A stretch of DNA of 64,000 nucleotides from Euzebyella saccharophila. GTDB lineage: Bacteria > Bacteroidota > Bacteroidia > Flavobacteriales > Flavobacteriaceae. The number at the start of each line of letters is the position of its first letter. Position 1 is the stretch's first letter. Under the pieces are notes generated by a model. That model was not told the DNA's origin. It saw nothing but the letters and a program-made list of their open reading frames with translations, and made no database searches. Positions 29,269 to 39,902 of the stretch are shown here, in pieces. Location of the stretch: the NCBI RefSeq assembly GCF_014855495.1, contig NZ_JACYFJ010000002.1, positions 372,001 to 436,000 on the forward strand. The letters run 5' to 3'. A program made the translations under genes and the position numbers.

Positions 29269-30402
29269 TTAATTGACAAAAATGGCATAAGGTATACCAT
29301 CAGTATCGGTATTGTCCACAAATTTGGGTTGAGGAGCTGGTTTTATACGAATTAAACCGCCTTTATGGCCGTGGATGGATTTTTTATAACCGATTAGTAT
29401 TAAATCATTAGTGGAATCATACGAAACCATTGTAGTATTTTCAATTTGATATTCAAACTGTCTTTCCGCTTCGGTCATAAAATTTTCATAGGCATATAAG
29501 ACTGCGCTATTTTTTTCAAAATCATAAACGGCAGAAATGGTTGGATAAATACTATGCTGCCCTCCTGGCATATCATAATACATCTTACAAGAGGTATCAA
29601 AATTTATAGTAGTGGCCGAATTAAAATTTGGTTCTGTTCCGGTTCCATATTTTGTTAAACTTTCTGCCAAGGTTTGGGAATCAATAGCTGTATGATGGTC
29701 ATCATAGCTTACAATAATCTGATCCTGTGGCCCCTTAAAAATTTTTCTGGCACCACTATCTAAGTCGGTAGAATGAACAGGCAAATCAGTGGTACTATCC
29801 AAAATTGTCAATGCATTTTTACCAGTTTGCTCTAAATCCAACGTTAGAACGAATAACCTTTGGTTGGCCATTGCCATACCAACCGGCTTTTTGTCCAAAG
29901 AAATATCCAGATACCCAGATAACTTATCGTTATAATTGAAAGACCTTATATAATAATATGTCTTTTTGGGCGTCTCTCTATACTCGTAACCTACATATAC
30001 TTTTGAATTTGTATGCAATACGGCATGAACGCTAACATTACAAGCGTTTAAATCCTTTAATGGATTCAGTTGAGCAGGGCCATTGCCCTCCATATCAAAA
30101 ATTTGTAATTCCCCATTACAATCCCCGTTTGTAGTAAAGGCACTCCACTTATTATCTCCAAAAAATTCAATTTCCGGCTTTGACGAGGTAGAAACCTTTG
30201 AAGCTTGCGTATGTACGTAAAGTAACTCCCCGTTTGCTTCCAAGTCAATGGAGGAAATGGCCTCCCCCCTATCCAATAACATGGTATAATTGGACTTTCC
30301 TGAATGTTGTAATTCCGTTGAATCTTCTCCAGTTTCCCCGGATTTGGAGCAGGCAACAAATAACAGTACCCATAAGATGGGGTACCAACGGTAGGTTTTC
30401 AT
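29269..30402 (-). CDS. Lipoprotein with beta-propeller-like repeats
   Basis: Predicted lipoprotein of 377 residues; the signal ends at Cys19 (LFVACSK). The mature protein is beta-rich, with recurring hydrophobic strands ending in D or N turns (for example AISSIDLEANGELLYVHTQ and KTYYYIRSFNYNDKLSG), as in TolB/WD-type propellers. No enzyme signature is visible. The next gene upstream on the strand is the ABC-F gene, 26 bases away. Confidence 0.7.
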   Translation of the reverse strand: MKTYRWYPILWVLLFVACSKSGETGEDSTELQHSGKSNYTMLLDRGEAISSIDLEANGELLYVHTQASKVSTSSKPEIEFFGDNKWSAFTTNGDCNGELQIFDMEGNGPAQLNPLKDLNACNVSVHAVLHTNSKVYVGYEYRETPKKTYYYIRSFNYNDKLSGYLDISLDKKPVGMAMANQRLFVLTLDLEQTGKNALTILDSTTDLPVHSTDLDSGARKIFKGPQDQIIVSYDDHHTAIDSQTLAESLTKYGTGTEPNFNSATTINFDTSCKMYYDMPGGQHSIYPTISAVYDFEKNSAVLYAYENFMTEAERQFEYQIENTTMVSYDSTNDLILIGYKKSIHGHKGGLIRIKPAPQPKFVDNTDTDGIPYAIFVN

Positions 30403-30428
30403 ATGTTAAGAGTTTGGGACTGATGGCG

Positions 30429-32099
<1,671 letters not shown>

Positions 32100-32203
32100 C
32101 TATGCCTTACCAATAATCTTGAATTCAATACCTTTCATCCTCACAATTAACGTATCACCTTAATTTTTAACTCCCCATTAACAGCGTAGCTAACGGGGTT
32201 CAT

Positions 32204-32211
32204 TAATTTTG
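32204..32211 (+). promoter_or_regulatory. -7 box and leader of the 32236 gene
   Basis: Exact TAATTTTG element. A transcript from it would start near 32216, which excludes the more upstream start codon at 32209 and supports ATG 32236. A strong ribosome site GGAGGTGA (32223-32230) lies five bases before that ATG; such strong sites are uncommon in this phylum. Confidence 0.42.
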
Positions 32212-32235
32212 TTTAAGGTATTGGAGGTGATCTAT

Positions 32236-33618
32236 ATGAATAAACATTTACTCTATCTTTTTCTTATTCTTTTTGCTTCTTGTGGAAGTACAGAAAAAAC
32301 TAGCAACAAAGTCTATTTTGCCGGTGAAATTGTTAATCCTACAAGTGAACATATTGTTCTTTTAAAAGGTGACGCTGTAATAGATAGCGCTAAACTGGAC
32401 AACAACAATAGGTTTAGCTTCAACTTTGATACCCTTCCGCAAGGCCTTTATCACTTTAATCATGACCCAGAGGTGCAATATGTATACCTTGAAGGCGGAG
32501 ATAGTTTGGTCATTCGTTTAAATACGGTAGATTTTGATGAATCCTTGATTTTCTCCGGAAAGGGTGAAGAGGTCAATAATTTTTTATTGGAGCTTTTTTT
32601 GGCCGGAGAAGAGGAAACCGATCAAATACGCGATTATTACCTTTTTAATCCTGAGGAATTCAATGATAAGATCGACTCCTTAATGGATGAAAAGTTAGCT
32701 TTATTATCCGAACTATCTACAGAGTCCGATCTTTCTGAAAAGGAATTAAAAATTGCCGAGGCAAGTATTTTTTATACCTACAGTACGTATAAAGAAAGCT
32801 ATCCTTTTAGACACAAAAGACGTACTAAGGAAAAAAAGGTAGAGGAGTTACCCCCAAGTTTTTATAACTATAGAAACGAAATAACCTTTAATGATAAGGA
32901 CCTTGTTTACTTAAGGCCCTATTATAATTTTGTAAAAAACCACATAGGCAATATCAGCTATATGAGCTGTTTGCAAAATTGCGATACAGAAGGCAAAGTG
33001 GTTCGTAATCACCTACATTTTAATAAACACAAATTACATATAATTGACAGTTTGGTAGTTGAAAAGGAATTAAAGGACAACCTTTTTAGGAATGTTGCTT
33101 TTGATTATCTTTTGAAAGTTCACGATAGCGAAAAAAACAACGAAGAATTCATTCAAGGTTTTCACGAATTGTCTAGCAACAATAGACATATTGAGGAGAT
33201 AAATACCTTATATGAGGGTATAAGAAATATTCAGCCAAACAAAAAGATTCCCGGTATTCAAGTATTGGATTATAACGGGCAGACCGTTTCCCTACCGGAA
33301 ATTGCCAAAGAAAATAAAACCGTTTTCTATTTTTGGTCCGGCGTGGATAGAAGTCATTTTGATAATATCAAGGAAAGAATTGCCAAGCTTAGCAAGGAAA
33401 AACCTCATTATAAATACGTTGGCATTAACTTTAAAACTGAAGAAGGCCATTGGAAAGCCTTGTTGGAAGGTTCTCAACTTAATCCGGAAACCCAATACAG
33501 GGCCACCAACTTTGAAGAACTTACCAAAGCTCTAATTTTATATCCGCTAAACAAATGCATTATCACTAATGATGACGTAATTGTGGATGCCTTTGCCAAT
33601 GTTTACGGCCCTTTGTAA
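32236..33618 (+). CDS. Thioredoxin-fold lipoprotein lacking CxxC
   Basis: Predicted lipoprotein of 460 residues; the signal ends at Cys16 (LFASC). The N-terminal part (about 25-120) resembles a DUF4369 beta domain (GEIVNPTSEHIVLLKGD). The middle is helical, and the C-terminal part (about 345-455) looks like a TlpA/AhpC-type fold (VSLPEIAKENKTVFYFWSG). The position of the usual CxxC reads SGVDRS, so it has no redox-active cysteines there and is probably non-catalytic or uses other residues. ATG 32236 is chosen because of the promoter box and ribosome site upstream. Confidence 0.8.
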   Translation: MNKHLLYLFLILFASCGSTEKTSNKVYFAGEIVNPTSEHIVLLKGDAVIDSAKLDNNNRFSFNFDTLPQGLYHFNHDPEVQYVYLEGGDSLVIRLNTVDFDESLIFSGKGEEVNNFLLELFLAGEEETDQIRDYYLFNPEEFNDKIDSLMDEKLALLSELSTESDLSEKELKIAEASIFYTYSTYKESYPFRHKRRTKEKKVEELPPSFYNYRNEITFNDKDLVYLRPYYNFVKNHIGNISYMSCLQNCDTEGKVVRNHLHFNKHKLHIIDSLVVEKELKDNLFRNVAFDYLLKVHDSEKNNEEFIQGFHELSSNNRHIEEINTLYEGIRNIQPNKKIPGIQVLDYNGQTVSLPEIAKENKTVFYFWSGVDRSHFDNIKERIAKLSKEKPHYKYVGINFKTEEGHWKALLEGSQLNPETQYRATNFEELTKALILYPLNKCIITNDDVIVDAFANVYGPL

Positions 33619-33621
33619 ATA

Positions 33622-33654
33622 AAAAAAGAGGATTGTTGCCAACCCTCCTTTTTT
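33622..33654. terminator. Terminator between 32236 gene and transaldolase-like gene
   Basis: Stem GAGG-A-TTG / CAA-C-CCTC with a 4-base loop and a single mismatch, flanked by A-run and T-run. It can serve both converging genes. Confidence 0.75.
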
Positions 33655-33675
33655 AATCTTCCTTACTGAAAAATA

Positions 33676-34332
33676 TTATTCATTGCCCTTTTTGTAATCG
33701 GCCAAGAATTTTTCTAAACCAATATCGGTTAAAGGATGATTTAGCAAACCTGTAATGGCTCCTAAACCTCCTGTCATCACATCTGCACCTATTTTAGCAC
33801 ATTCCAGTACATGCATGGTATGACGAACAGACGCAGCCAAAATTTGGGTTTCATAACCGTAATTGTCATAAATATGACGGATTTCTGCAATAAGGTTCAA
33901 TCCATCAGTAGAAATATCATCCAATCTTCCAATAAACGGCGAAACATAAGTTGCTCCCGCTTTAGCTGCCAATAATGCTTGGCCTGCAGAAAAAACTAAA
34001 GTACAATTGGTACGGATTCCTTTATCGGAAAAGTACTTTAACGCCTTAACGCCATCTTTGATCATTGGAACTTTTACCACAATTTGTTCGTGTAGTTCTG
34101 CTAGCTCCTCACCTTCCTTAATGATATTTTCAAAATCTGTAGCAATTACCTCTGCAGAGACATCGCCGTCAACTATTTCACAGATATCCACATAATGCCT
34201 TAATATGTTGTTACGACCGGTGATTCCTTCTTTAGCCATTAGGGAAGGATTAGTGGTAACACCATCCAACACGCCTAGTTGTTGAGCTTCACGAATCTGG
34301 TCTAAATTTGCAGTGTCTATAAAAAATTTCAT
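33676..34332 (-). CDS. Transaldolase / fructose-6-phosphate aldolase family enzyme
   Basis: Small TIM-barrel aldolase of 218 residues, the length of the FSA/TalC subfamily. Visible motifs are [10 protein letters not shown] and [13 protein letters not shown] at the N-terminus, the Schiff-base lysine in VVKVPM (about 84-86), and SPFIGRLDD. It transfers dihydroxyacetone units in the pentose phosphate pathway or cleaves fructose 6-phosphate; these cannot be told apart here. The SDR gene lies 66 bases upstream on the same strand. Confidence 0.93.
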   Translation of the reverse strand: MKFFIDTANLDQIREAQQLGVLDGVTTNPSLMAKEGITGRNNILRHYVDICEIVDGDVSAEVIATDFENIIKEGEELAELHEQIVVKVPMIKDGVKALKYFSDKGIRTNCTLVFSAGQALLAAKAGATYVSPFIGRLDDISTDGLNLIAEIRHIYDNYGYETQILAASVRHTMHVLECAKIGADVMTGGLGAITGLLNHPLTDIGLEKFLADYKKGNE

Positions 34333-34398
34333 TGTATTGTTTTATTGGGTTTAAATTTATAGCTAAAGTTATGTGGCCTTTTAAAGGCCGATACGAAT

Positions 34399-35208
34399 TT
34401 ACAATTTATAATGCTTAAGTAACAGTTTCTCATACAGTTTATCAGATAGAATACCCTTGAGAACGGTTGAGAATTTTTGTAATGGTTCCCCCACTTTATA
34501 ATGAACTTTTGGGTTCTTCGACTCAATAATTTTTAAAACCTGTTTGGCCACGGCAATTGGGTCTCCACCGTTATCGACATCTTCATCGATCATTTTTAAA
34601 GTGTCTCCATACGGTTTTTTGTACGGTGAATTTTCCAAAACCGGCGCATGGTACCTACCGGCAGCAATATTGGTGCTAAAATCTCCGGGAGCGAGCGTAC
34701 ATACTTTTATGTTGGAGTTCTTAGTTTCCATCCGCAGTGCTTCTGTCACTATACCCAACGCGCCTTTGGTAGCAGAATAAACACCCCTAAAAGGCAAGCC
34801 CATATACCCGGCAATAGAAGTTACGTTGATAATTAAACCACTACCCTGATTACGCATTTGTGGCAGTACAGCTTTGGCCACATGCAAAGGACCATGAAAA
34901 TTGGTATTAAAAACCTTTAAAACTTCTTCATGTGGAGTTTCTTCAATAGGCCCTGTTATTCCAACTCCCGCATTATTTATAACGATATCCAGTCTATTCT
35001 CCTTGGAAACCACCTGTTGTACCGCTTTTTCTACCGTTTCTGGTCTTGTTACGTCCAATTCCAATAAGTTGAACAACTCAAAATCAGGATACTTTTCTAG
35101 GTTACGTGTGGTACCATATACCTTGAACCCCTTTGATTTTAAATATAGACCGATAGATTTGCCAATTCCCGAAGAACCCCCGGTAATCAGCACCACTTTT
35201 TTCTCCAT
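34399..35208 (-). CDS. Short-chain dehydrogenase/reductase
   Basis: NAD(P)-dependent oxidoreductase of 269 residues. It has the classical SDR cofactor motif TGGSSGIGKS (about 8-17), NNAG (about 83-86) and the catalytic YSATKGA (Tyr about 146, Lys 150) with the preceding Ser in NVTSIAG. The substrate is not evident. It shares strand and proximity with the transaldolase-like gene. Confidence 0.93.
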   Translation of the reverse strand: MEKKVVLITGGSSGIGKSIGLYLKSKGFKVYGTTRNLEKYPDFELFNLLELDVTRPETVEKAVQQVVSKENRLDIVINNAGVGITGPIEETPHEEVLKVFNTNFHGPLHVAKAVLPQMRNQGSGLIINVTSIAGYMGLPFRGVYSATKGALGIVTEALRMETKNSNIKVCTLAPGDFSTNIAAGRYHAPVLENSPYKKPYGDTLKMIDEDVDNGGDPIAVAKQVLKIIESKNPKVHYKVGEPLQKFSTVLKGILSDKLYEKLLLKHYKL

Positions 35209-35318
35209 AAGCCTGCAAATTAATAAATAAATTGAGGGATAAGGAAAGGAAAAAAAGAATTTGACAAAAGAGTTTAAAAAGAAGATTTATTTAAGCCTTG
35301 TAGCTGACTTTAGGGCAC

Positions 35319-35421
35319 AAAAAAAGGCAAGCTACCTACATCGCACCGCTACGACCGTATACCCTTGCTGCGTTCCCACCCTGGGGGATTCTACAGGAGC
35401 TGGTCGTGTAGGACTTGCCGA
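35319..35421 (-). ncRNA. ffs: Signal recognition particle RNA (small bacterial 4.5S type)
   Basis: Read on the minus strand, GGCAAG at 35419-35414 pairs with CTTGCC at 35331-35326, and inner segments TCCTACA/TGTAGG and CGACC/GGTCG also pair, giving one long hairpin of about 94 bases. The apical part is the SRP helix-8 signature: GTG-GGAA-CGC tetraloop stem with the AGCA internal loop (CCCAGG before, AGCAAGGG after). A run of seven T follows directly at 35325-35319, a terminator. This is the Ffh-binding RNA for membrane targeting. The 5' end is estimated. Confidence 0.93.
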
Positions 35422-35498
35422 CTGCAAATATACAACCTTTTGCAGCTTTCGCAATTCTTTGCCACATAATTTAAATTTATATATCTGTTCAAAGTATT

Positions 35499-35506
35499 TA
35501 TCTTTG
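35499..35506 (+). promoter_or_regulatory. -7 box before glutaminyl cyclase gene
   Basis: Exact TATCTTTG element 45 bases before the start at 35552. No -33 TTG at standard spacing was found. Confidence 0.33.
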
Positions 35507-35551
35507 CCCGAAAATTATCATAGCTCATTAAGGGCCAATAAAATACAATAG

Positions 35552-36604
35552 ATGAACATTTTTAGATTTTTTTCATCGAGCTTTCTTTTACTCCTGTTTC
35601 TTGCTTGTGGAGGTGAAAAATCGCCAGCCTCTATGTTTGAAATTGAGTTGGAAAGTAGTGGAAAGAAATTTCAACAAAATCAAACGGTCGGTATTTCCAT
35701 TAAGAATAAAAAAAATATGGAAATCAAAGAGGTAAACTATACCCTTGATGGTAAAACTCTTGATGTTAAAAATGGAAAAGTCACATTAAATCCACAAACC
35801 TTAGGCGATAAAACGTTAAACGCCACTGTAAACTATGAAGATGGTAGCGTTGAAGTTTCTAAAAATATACAATTGTTGGCGCCTAGTGCCCCATCTATAT
35901 ACACCTATAAGATTATAAATGAATATCCCCATGACCCAAAAGCTTATACGCAAGGCTTGGAGTTCCATAATGACACCCTCTATGAAAGTACGGGAAAAAA
36001 GGGTCGTTCTTCACTTAGGAAAGTAAATTGGAAAACTGGGGAGAAAATACAAACAGTAGATTTGGAAGCCACCTATTTTGGAGAGGGCATAACTATCTTA
36101 AATAACAAAATCTATATGCTCACATGGCGAAGTGGTACTGGATTTGTATATGACCTACAGACGTTAGAGAGAATAGATTCATTTAAGTTTGGACAAAGTA
36201 AAGAAGGATGGGGGCTTACAAATGACGGAAAGAAGTTATTTAAAAGCGATGGTACGGAAAAAATTTGGTTCTTGAATTCCGAAACGCTGGTAGAAGAAGG
36301 ATACATGGAAACCGTTACCAATAAATCCATTAACAAAAGTGCCAATGAATTGGAATATGTAGATGGTAAAATCTATGCCAACGTTTATCAAAAGCCCAGT
36401 GTTATGATCATTGATGCCAAAAGTGGTGCTATAGAGGGCGTTATAAACTTTGGCGGACTCAGTAATAAGGTTACGCACCACGATACCTGGAATGACATGG
36501 ACAACGTTTTGAACGGGATTGCTTATCATCCTGAAAGAAAAACATTTTTCGTAACCGGAAAGGAATGGGATAAAATGTTTGAAGTATCTATCGAAAAAAA
36601 ATAA
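35552..36604 (+). CDS. Glutaminyl-peptide cyclotransferase-type lipoprotein
   Basis: Forms N-terminal pyroglutamate on peptides; 350 residues. The lipoprotein signal ends at about Cys19 (FLACGG). A short beta domain (about 25-105) precedes the five-bladed propeller of the plant-type glutamine cyclotransferase family (about 115-348), with the family motif YPHDPKAYTQGLEFHNDTLY and GLTNDGKKL. The next gene starts on the base after its stop codon, so the two are cotranscribed. Confidence 0.92.
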   Translation: MNIFRFFSSSFLLLLFLACGGEKSPASMFEIELESSGKKFQQNQTVGISIKNKKNMEIKEVNYTLDGKTLDVKNGKVTLNPQTLGDKTLNATVNYEDGSVEVSKNIQLLAPSAPSIYTYKIINEYPHDPKAYTQGLEFHNDTLYESTGKKGRSSLRKVNWKTGEKIQTVDLEATYFGEGITILNNKIYMLTWRSGTGFVYDLQTLERIDSFKFGQSKEGWGLTNDGKKLFKSDGTEKIWFLNSETLVEEGYMETVTNKSINKSANELEYVDGKIYANVYQKPSVMIIDAKSGAIEGVINFGGLSNKVTHHDTWNDMDNVLNGIAYHPERKTFFVTGKEWDKMFEVSIEKK

Positions 36605-37003
36605 ATGCATACATACAAAAAGTCCCTTATAGTTAGCGCGGATGATTTAGACGAGCTAGAACATGTAAACAACGTAAGGTACGTACAATGGATTCAAGAT
36701 ATTGCCAAGGAACATTGGCAAGAGACCGTTCCGGAATCTATAAAAAAAGGAATTATTTGGGTGGTTATGACTCATCACATCACTTATAAGTTTCCTGCCA
36801 AATTAAACGACCCCATAATCTTAAGTACCTTTATCAATAAAAGTAAAGGGGCCAAGTCCCAACGGGTGGTAGAAATGCATAACGAGAAAACGGGCCAATT
36901 GCTTGTACGGTCCGTAACAGATTGGTGTATGCTCAACTCCAAAACCAAGCGCCCTATGCGTATTACAGACGATGTAATGAAGTTGTTTGAAAAGAAGTCT
37001 TGA
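36605..37003 (+). CDS. Hotdog-fold acyl-CoA thioesterase
   Basis: Protein of 132 residues, the usual length for a single 4HBT hotdog domain. It has the 4HBT-type DELEHVNNVRYVQWI segment with the D/H-xN region used for catalysis. It would hydrolyse a short or medium acyl-CoA; the substrate is unknown. It directly abuts the glutaminyl cyclase gene. Confidence 0.92.
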   Translation: MHTYKKSLIVSADDLDELEHVNNVRYVQWIQDIAKEHWQETVPESIKKGIIWVVMTHHITYKFPAKLNDPIILSTFINKSKGAKSQRVVEMHNEKTGQLLVRSVTDWCMLNSKTKRPMRITDDVMKLFEKKS

Positions 37004-37025
37004 TTCTCATTTAATAGTCTTAACC

Positions 37026-38522
37026 ATGCGATTGTTCTTCTCGGTTTTAATTGCGCTAGTTTTTGTTTCCGTAATCTCTTGCCGTAAAGAATTCAATTAC
37101 GCCCCAAGTAATGGTAAACTTAGGTTTTCAAAGGATACTGTTTTTTTGGATACCATTTTTACAGGAATAGGAAGTAGTACTTATACTCTAAAAGTTTATA
37201 ATGACCAAAATGAAGATATAGAGATCCCATCTATAAAACTTGAAAACGGAAATAATAGCAACTACCGTATCAATGTAGATGGTATAGCTGGTACTAGTTT
37301 TAATAATATCCCTTTGGGAGCAAATGATAGTCTTTTCATTTTTATTGAAACCACCTATTCCATTCAAAATTCCGAAAAGGAGTTTTTGCATACAGATGTG
37401 CTTTTTTTTGATGAAGGTGCCCACCAACAAAAAATACCGCTAGTAACCTTGGTAAAGGATGCCATTTTCATTTTTCCAGAAAAGGATTTGGAAAGCCCTT
37501 TAAAATCTATTCCCTTAAGTTTTGATGAAACAGCCGAGGAACTATTGGTTACATCTTTTTTTCTTACGGATGAGCATTTGAATTTAAACAATGATAGACC
37601 CTATATTTTCTATGGTTACGCAATGGTGCCTCAAGGAAAAAAATTACGAATTGAAGCTGGGGCCCGTCTATATTTTCATGAAAATAGTGGGTTATATATC
37701 ACTACAAATTCTAGTTTGGAAATTTTGGGTGAGATTAGTTCGGACACGCTATTGTTGGAAAATGAAGTAATTCTTGAAGGGGACCGTTTAGAGCCTGATT
37801 TTAAAAATATACCTGGCCAATGGGGAGGTATCTATTTTGAAGAGAATAGCGGAAGTAGCACCATTAACCATTTAACATTAAAAAATGCCATCAACGGTAT
37901 TTCGATAAAAAAATCCGATACTTTAGATAAAACGACATTATCACTTACCGATTCCAGAATTTACAATAGCACTAATTACAATATTTTAGCCGAAAATTGT
38001 TCCATAAACAGTGAAAATCTAATTTCAGGTAACTCCGGAAAATCATCTGTTTATATAAAAGAAGGAGGTAATTATGCCTTTCTACATGCAACCATTGCCA
38101 ATTATTGGAGCTTTAGCTTAAGAACAGGATTTGCCCTAGAAATAAACAAAAATACCCAGTCAACAAATTTATGTAGCCTGTCTTTTAAAAATTCCATTAT
38201 AACAGGAAATGGCTTGGATGAAATACACTTGGAACTGGAAGATACTGGACTAAATCAATTCTTTTTTGAGAATTGCTTGATTCAATTTAGTAAGGAAGAT
38301 TTAAATGAATTTCCCTATGACTTCACAAATGAAGACCATTACCGAAATATTTTTTTTAACAAAGACCCATTCTTTAAAGGACCTTTGTCAAATAATTTTA
38401 ATTTAGGTATTGAATCTTTTGTAATTGATAAGGGTACCCCAGAAATTCTAGAACAAGTCCCACTGGACATTATGGGTAATAAAAGAGGAGAGATTCCGGA
38501 CTTGGGCGCATTTGAATTATAA
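37026..38522 (+). CDS. Lipoprotein with right-handed beta-helix
   Basis: Predicted lipoprotein of 498 residues; the signal ends at about Cys20 (VSVISC). An N-terminal beta-sandwich (about 30-150) is followed by parallel beta-helix rungs (about 215-460, with repeated N/S ladders such as LTLKNAINGISIKKSDT). The C-terminus (VPLDIMGNKRGEIPDLGAFEL form) is the tail often seen in surface beta-helix proteins. No catalytic acids of GH28 or lyase type are obvious. ATG 37026 is used; an upstream ATG at 36987 would overlap the thioesterase gene and bury the signal peptide. Confidence 0.82.
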   Translation: MRLFFSVLIALVFVSVISCRKEFNYAPSNGKLRFSKDTVFLDTIFTGIGSSTYTLKVYNDQNEDIEIPSIKLENGNNSNYRINVDGIAGTSFNNIPLGANDSLFIFIETTYSIQNSEKEFLHTDVLFFDEGAHQQKIPLVTLVKDAIFIFPEKDLESPLKSIPLSFDETAEELLVTSFFLTDEHLNLNNDRPYIFYGYAMVPQGKKLRIEAGARLYFHENSGLYITTNSSLEILGEISSDTLLLENEVILEGDRLEPDFKNIPGQWGGIYFEENSGSSTINHLTLKNAINGISIKKSDTLDKTTLSLTDSRIYNSTNYNILAENCSINSENLISGNSGKSSVYIKEGGNYAFLHATIANYWSFSLRTGFALEINKNTQSTNLCSLSFKNSIITGNGLDEIHLELEDTGLNQFFFENCLIQFSKEDLNEFPYDFTNEDHYRNIFFNKDPFFKGPLSNNFNLGIESFVIDKGTPEILEQVPLDIMGNKRGEIPDLGAFEL

Positions 38523-38750
38523 CCTTAGGCTTAATTAAGGTGTATTGCAAAAAGGTTACATATCCTTTTAATAACTATCAATACTTTATATAATTCTATT
38601 AAATGCCCCCTCATTTTTAACGAAATCTAAATTTTCTTACAATTACTAAATATATTGACAGTAAATTCTTTCAAACTGCTTAATTTCCAGTAATTTAAAA
38701 ACAAAATCCCCAAATATTATGGGGTAATCCTTGCATTAAGAGCTTTTTAC

Positions 38751-38768
38751 AATTGCTAATTTGCAATT
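38751..38768. promoter_or_regulatory. Inverted repeat before the LytTR gene
   Basis: AATTGC / GCAATT with a 6-base spacer, 16 bases before the TTG start. The 12-mer AATTTGCAATTA at 38758-38769 recurs at 38826-38837 inside the gene. It could be an autoregulatory site, but this is weak. Confidence 0.25.
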
Positions 38769-38783
38769 AAAATCGTCTACCTC

Positions 38784-39515
38784 TTGGAGTACACCTATAC
38801 CATAATAGACTCAGATGCAACTTCCAATTTGCAATTACAGCATTATTTGGAAGACTATGGCGATTTTACTTGCGCTTCTATTGCAAAGGATAGCAATGAG
38901 GGAATCAACTTCATTCTAAAATATTCTCCACAAATTGTTTTCATCAATTTGAACCATAAGGCCCACGAGTATTTTCAAATGGTTATGGAGCTTCATCAAT
39001 ATCTAAATACATTACCCATCTTAATTGGTATAGCCAAAGGAAAGCAACATGCGTACGATGCAATTAAGAGCGGTTTTTTTGATTATTGGTTAATGCCCTA
39101 TAATGAGTTCGATATTAGAAAGTCACTTTTGAGATTAAAGAAACAAATGCCTTTGGAGAGAGAACCACAAACATTGTGTTTAAGTTCCTATAAAGATTTT
39201 CAATATATCAATACAGATGAAATTCTTTATTTAAAGGCAGATAACAATGCTACCGAGTTTGTAATGAAGGATGGTACAATAAACAATGCCTTTAAAACGT
39301 TAAAGACCTTCGAAAATCAATTACCTAAAAATTTTATACGCATACACCAAAGCTATATTGTAAATGTCAATTTTATTTCTAGAATCAGCTATGGTAAGTC
39401 CGTGTGCACCTTAAAACAGAACAAACAGCAACTACCCTTCTCCAAATCGTATAAGAAGAATATTGACTACCTCAAACAAGCGCTATCAAAAAACACCATT
39501 TCTGCCTTAAATTGA
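38784..39515 (+). CDS. LytTR transcription regulator with degenerate receiver domain
   Basis: Regulator of 243 residues. Residues 5-115 have the fold of a CheY-type receiver: DSD at 9-11 and the FFDYWLMPYNEFD end. The phospho-acceptor position in IVFIN is Asn55, not Asp, and the conserved lysine before the proline is Met104, so normal phosphorylation is not expected. Residues about 130-235 are a LytTR DNA-binding domain (DEILYLKADNNATEFV, FIRIHQSYIVNVNFI, LPFSKSYKK). The start is TTG 38784; no ATG fits. It is not paired with an adjacent LytS kinase; a 54-residue lipoprotein gene and a TPR kinase pair follow. Confidence 0.9.
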   Translation: MEYTYTIIDSDATSNLQLQHYLEDYGDFTCASIAKDSNEGINFILKYSPQIVFINLNHKAHEYFQMVMELHQYLNTLPILIGIAKGKQHAYDAIKSGFFDYWLMPYNEFDIRKSLLRLKKQMPLEREPQTLCLSSYKDFQYINTDEILYLKADNNATEFVMKDGTINNAFKTLKTFENQLPKNFIRIHQSYIVNVNFISRISYGKSVCTLKQNKQQLPFSKSYKKNIDYLKQALSKNTISALN

Positions 39516-39656
39516 TTAAATTCTCATAGAATTAGGTCATTCACTCACAAACTGCGGTTAATTACTATTGTTTTTATTTCTGTACTATTTTTCGACTAGC
39601 CTGGTAGTAGTTTAGCATCAAGAAAAAACAATAACCCCTAAAAATCCCACTTTATT

Positions 39657-39821
39657 ATGAAAAAAGTAGTTAGTATTTTCGCAGTAGTAGTTATGTCAAT
39701 CGGAATGTTCTCTTGTGAAGCTGAGAACAATGTTCAAGATACAGATGCCGTTTATGACTTAAACATTGATGCTTCTGTAGATGGTGACGATATTCCAGCC
39801 GACGGAAGAGATAACGGATAA
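39657..39821 (+). CDS. Small lipoprotein (54 residues), possible signal peptide gene
   Basis: Short gene that lies between the LytTR regulator and the histidine kinase. It encodes a basic N-terminus (MKK), a hydrophobic core, a lipobox ending SC at Cys20, and a mature part of 35 residues that is very acidic (Asp/Glu rich: DGDDIPADGRDNG end). The signal is of lipoprotein type, so the peptide would be released by signal peptidase II and anchored or exported. It has its own strong terminator and 140 bases of leader. Gene structure is clear; function is unknown. Confidence 0.8.
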   Translation: MKKVVSIFAVVVMSIGMFSCEAENNVQDTDAVYDLNIDASVDGDDIPADGRDNG

Positions 39822-39848
39822 AATTGCTTTCGTAAATATAAATTAGAA

Positions 39849-39879
39849 AGGCCTTAATGAAAATTAAGGCTTTTTTTTT
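39849..39879 (+). terminator. Terminator after the small lipoprotein gene
   Basis: Perfect stem GCCTTAAT / ATTAAGGC with a GAAA loop, followed by nine T. It ends the short transcript 27 bases after the stop, separating it from the kinase gene. Confidence 0.9.
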
Positions 39880-39902
39880 ACCTTGTATACAAGTAAACCC
39901 CA

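Noticed and set aside
35261-35551. Plus-strand frame of 96 codons between the SDR and glutaminyl cyclase genes
   Set aside because: It runs through the SRP RNA gene on the other strand and has no protein-like pattern.
36987-37025. Upstream start for the beta-helix lipoprotein
   Set aside because: It overlaps the thioesterase gene and places 13 residues before the signal peptide.
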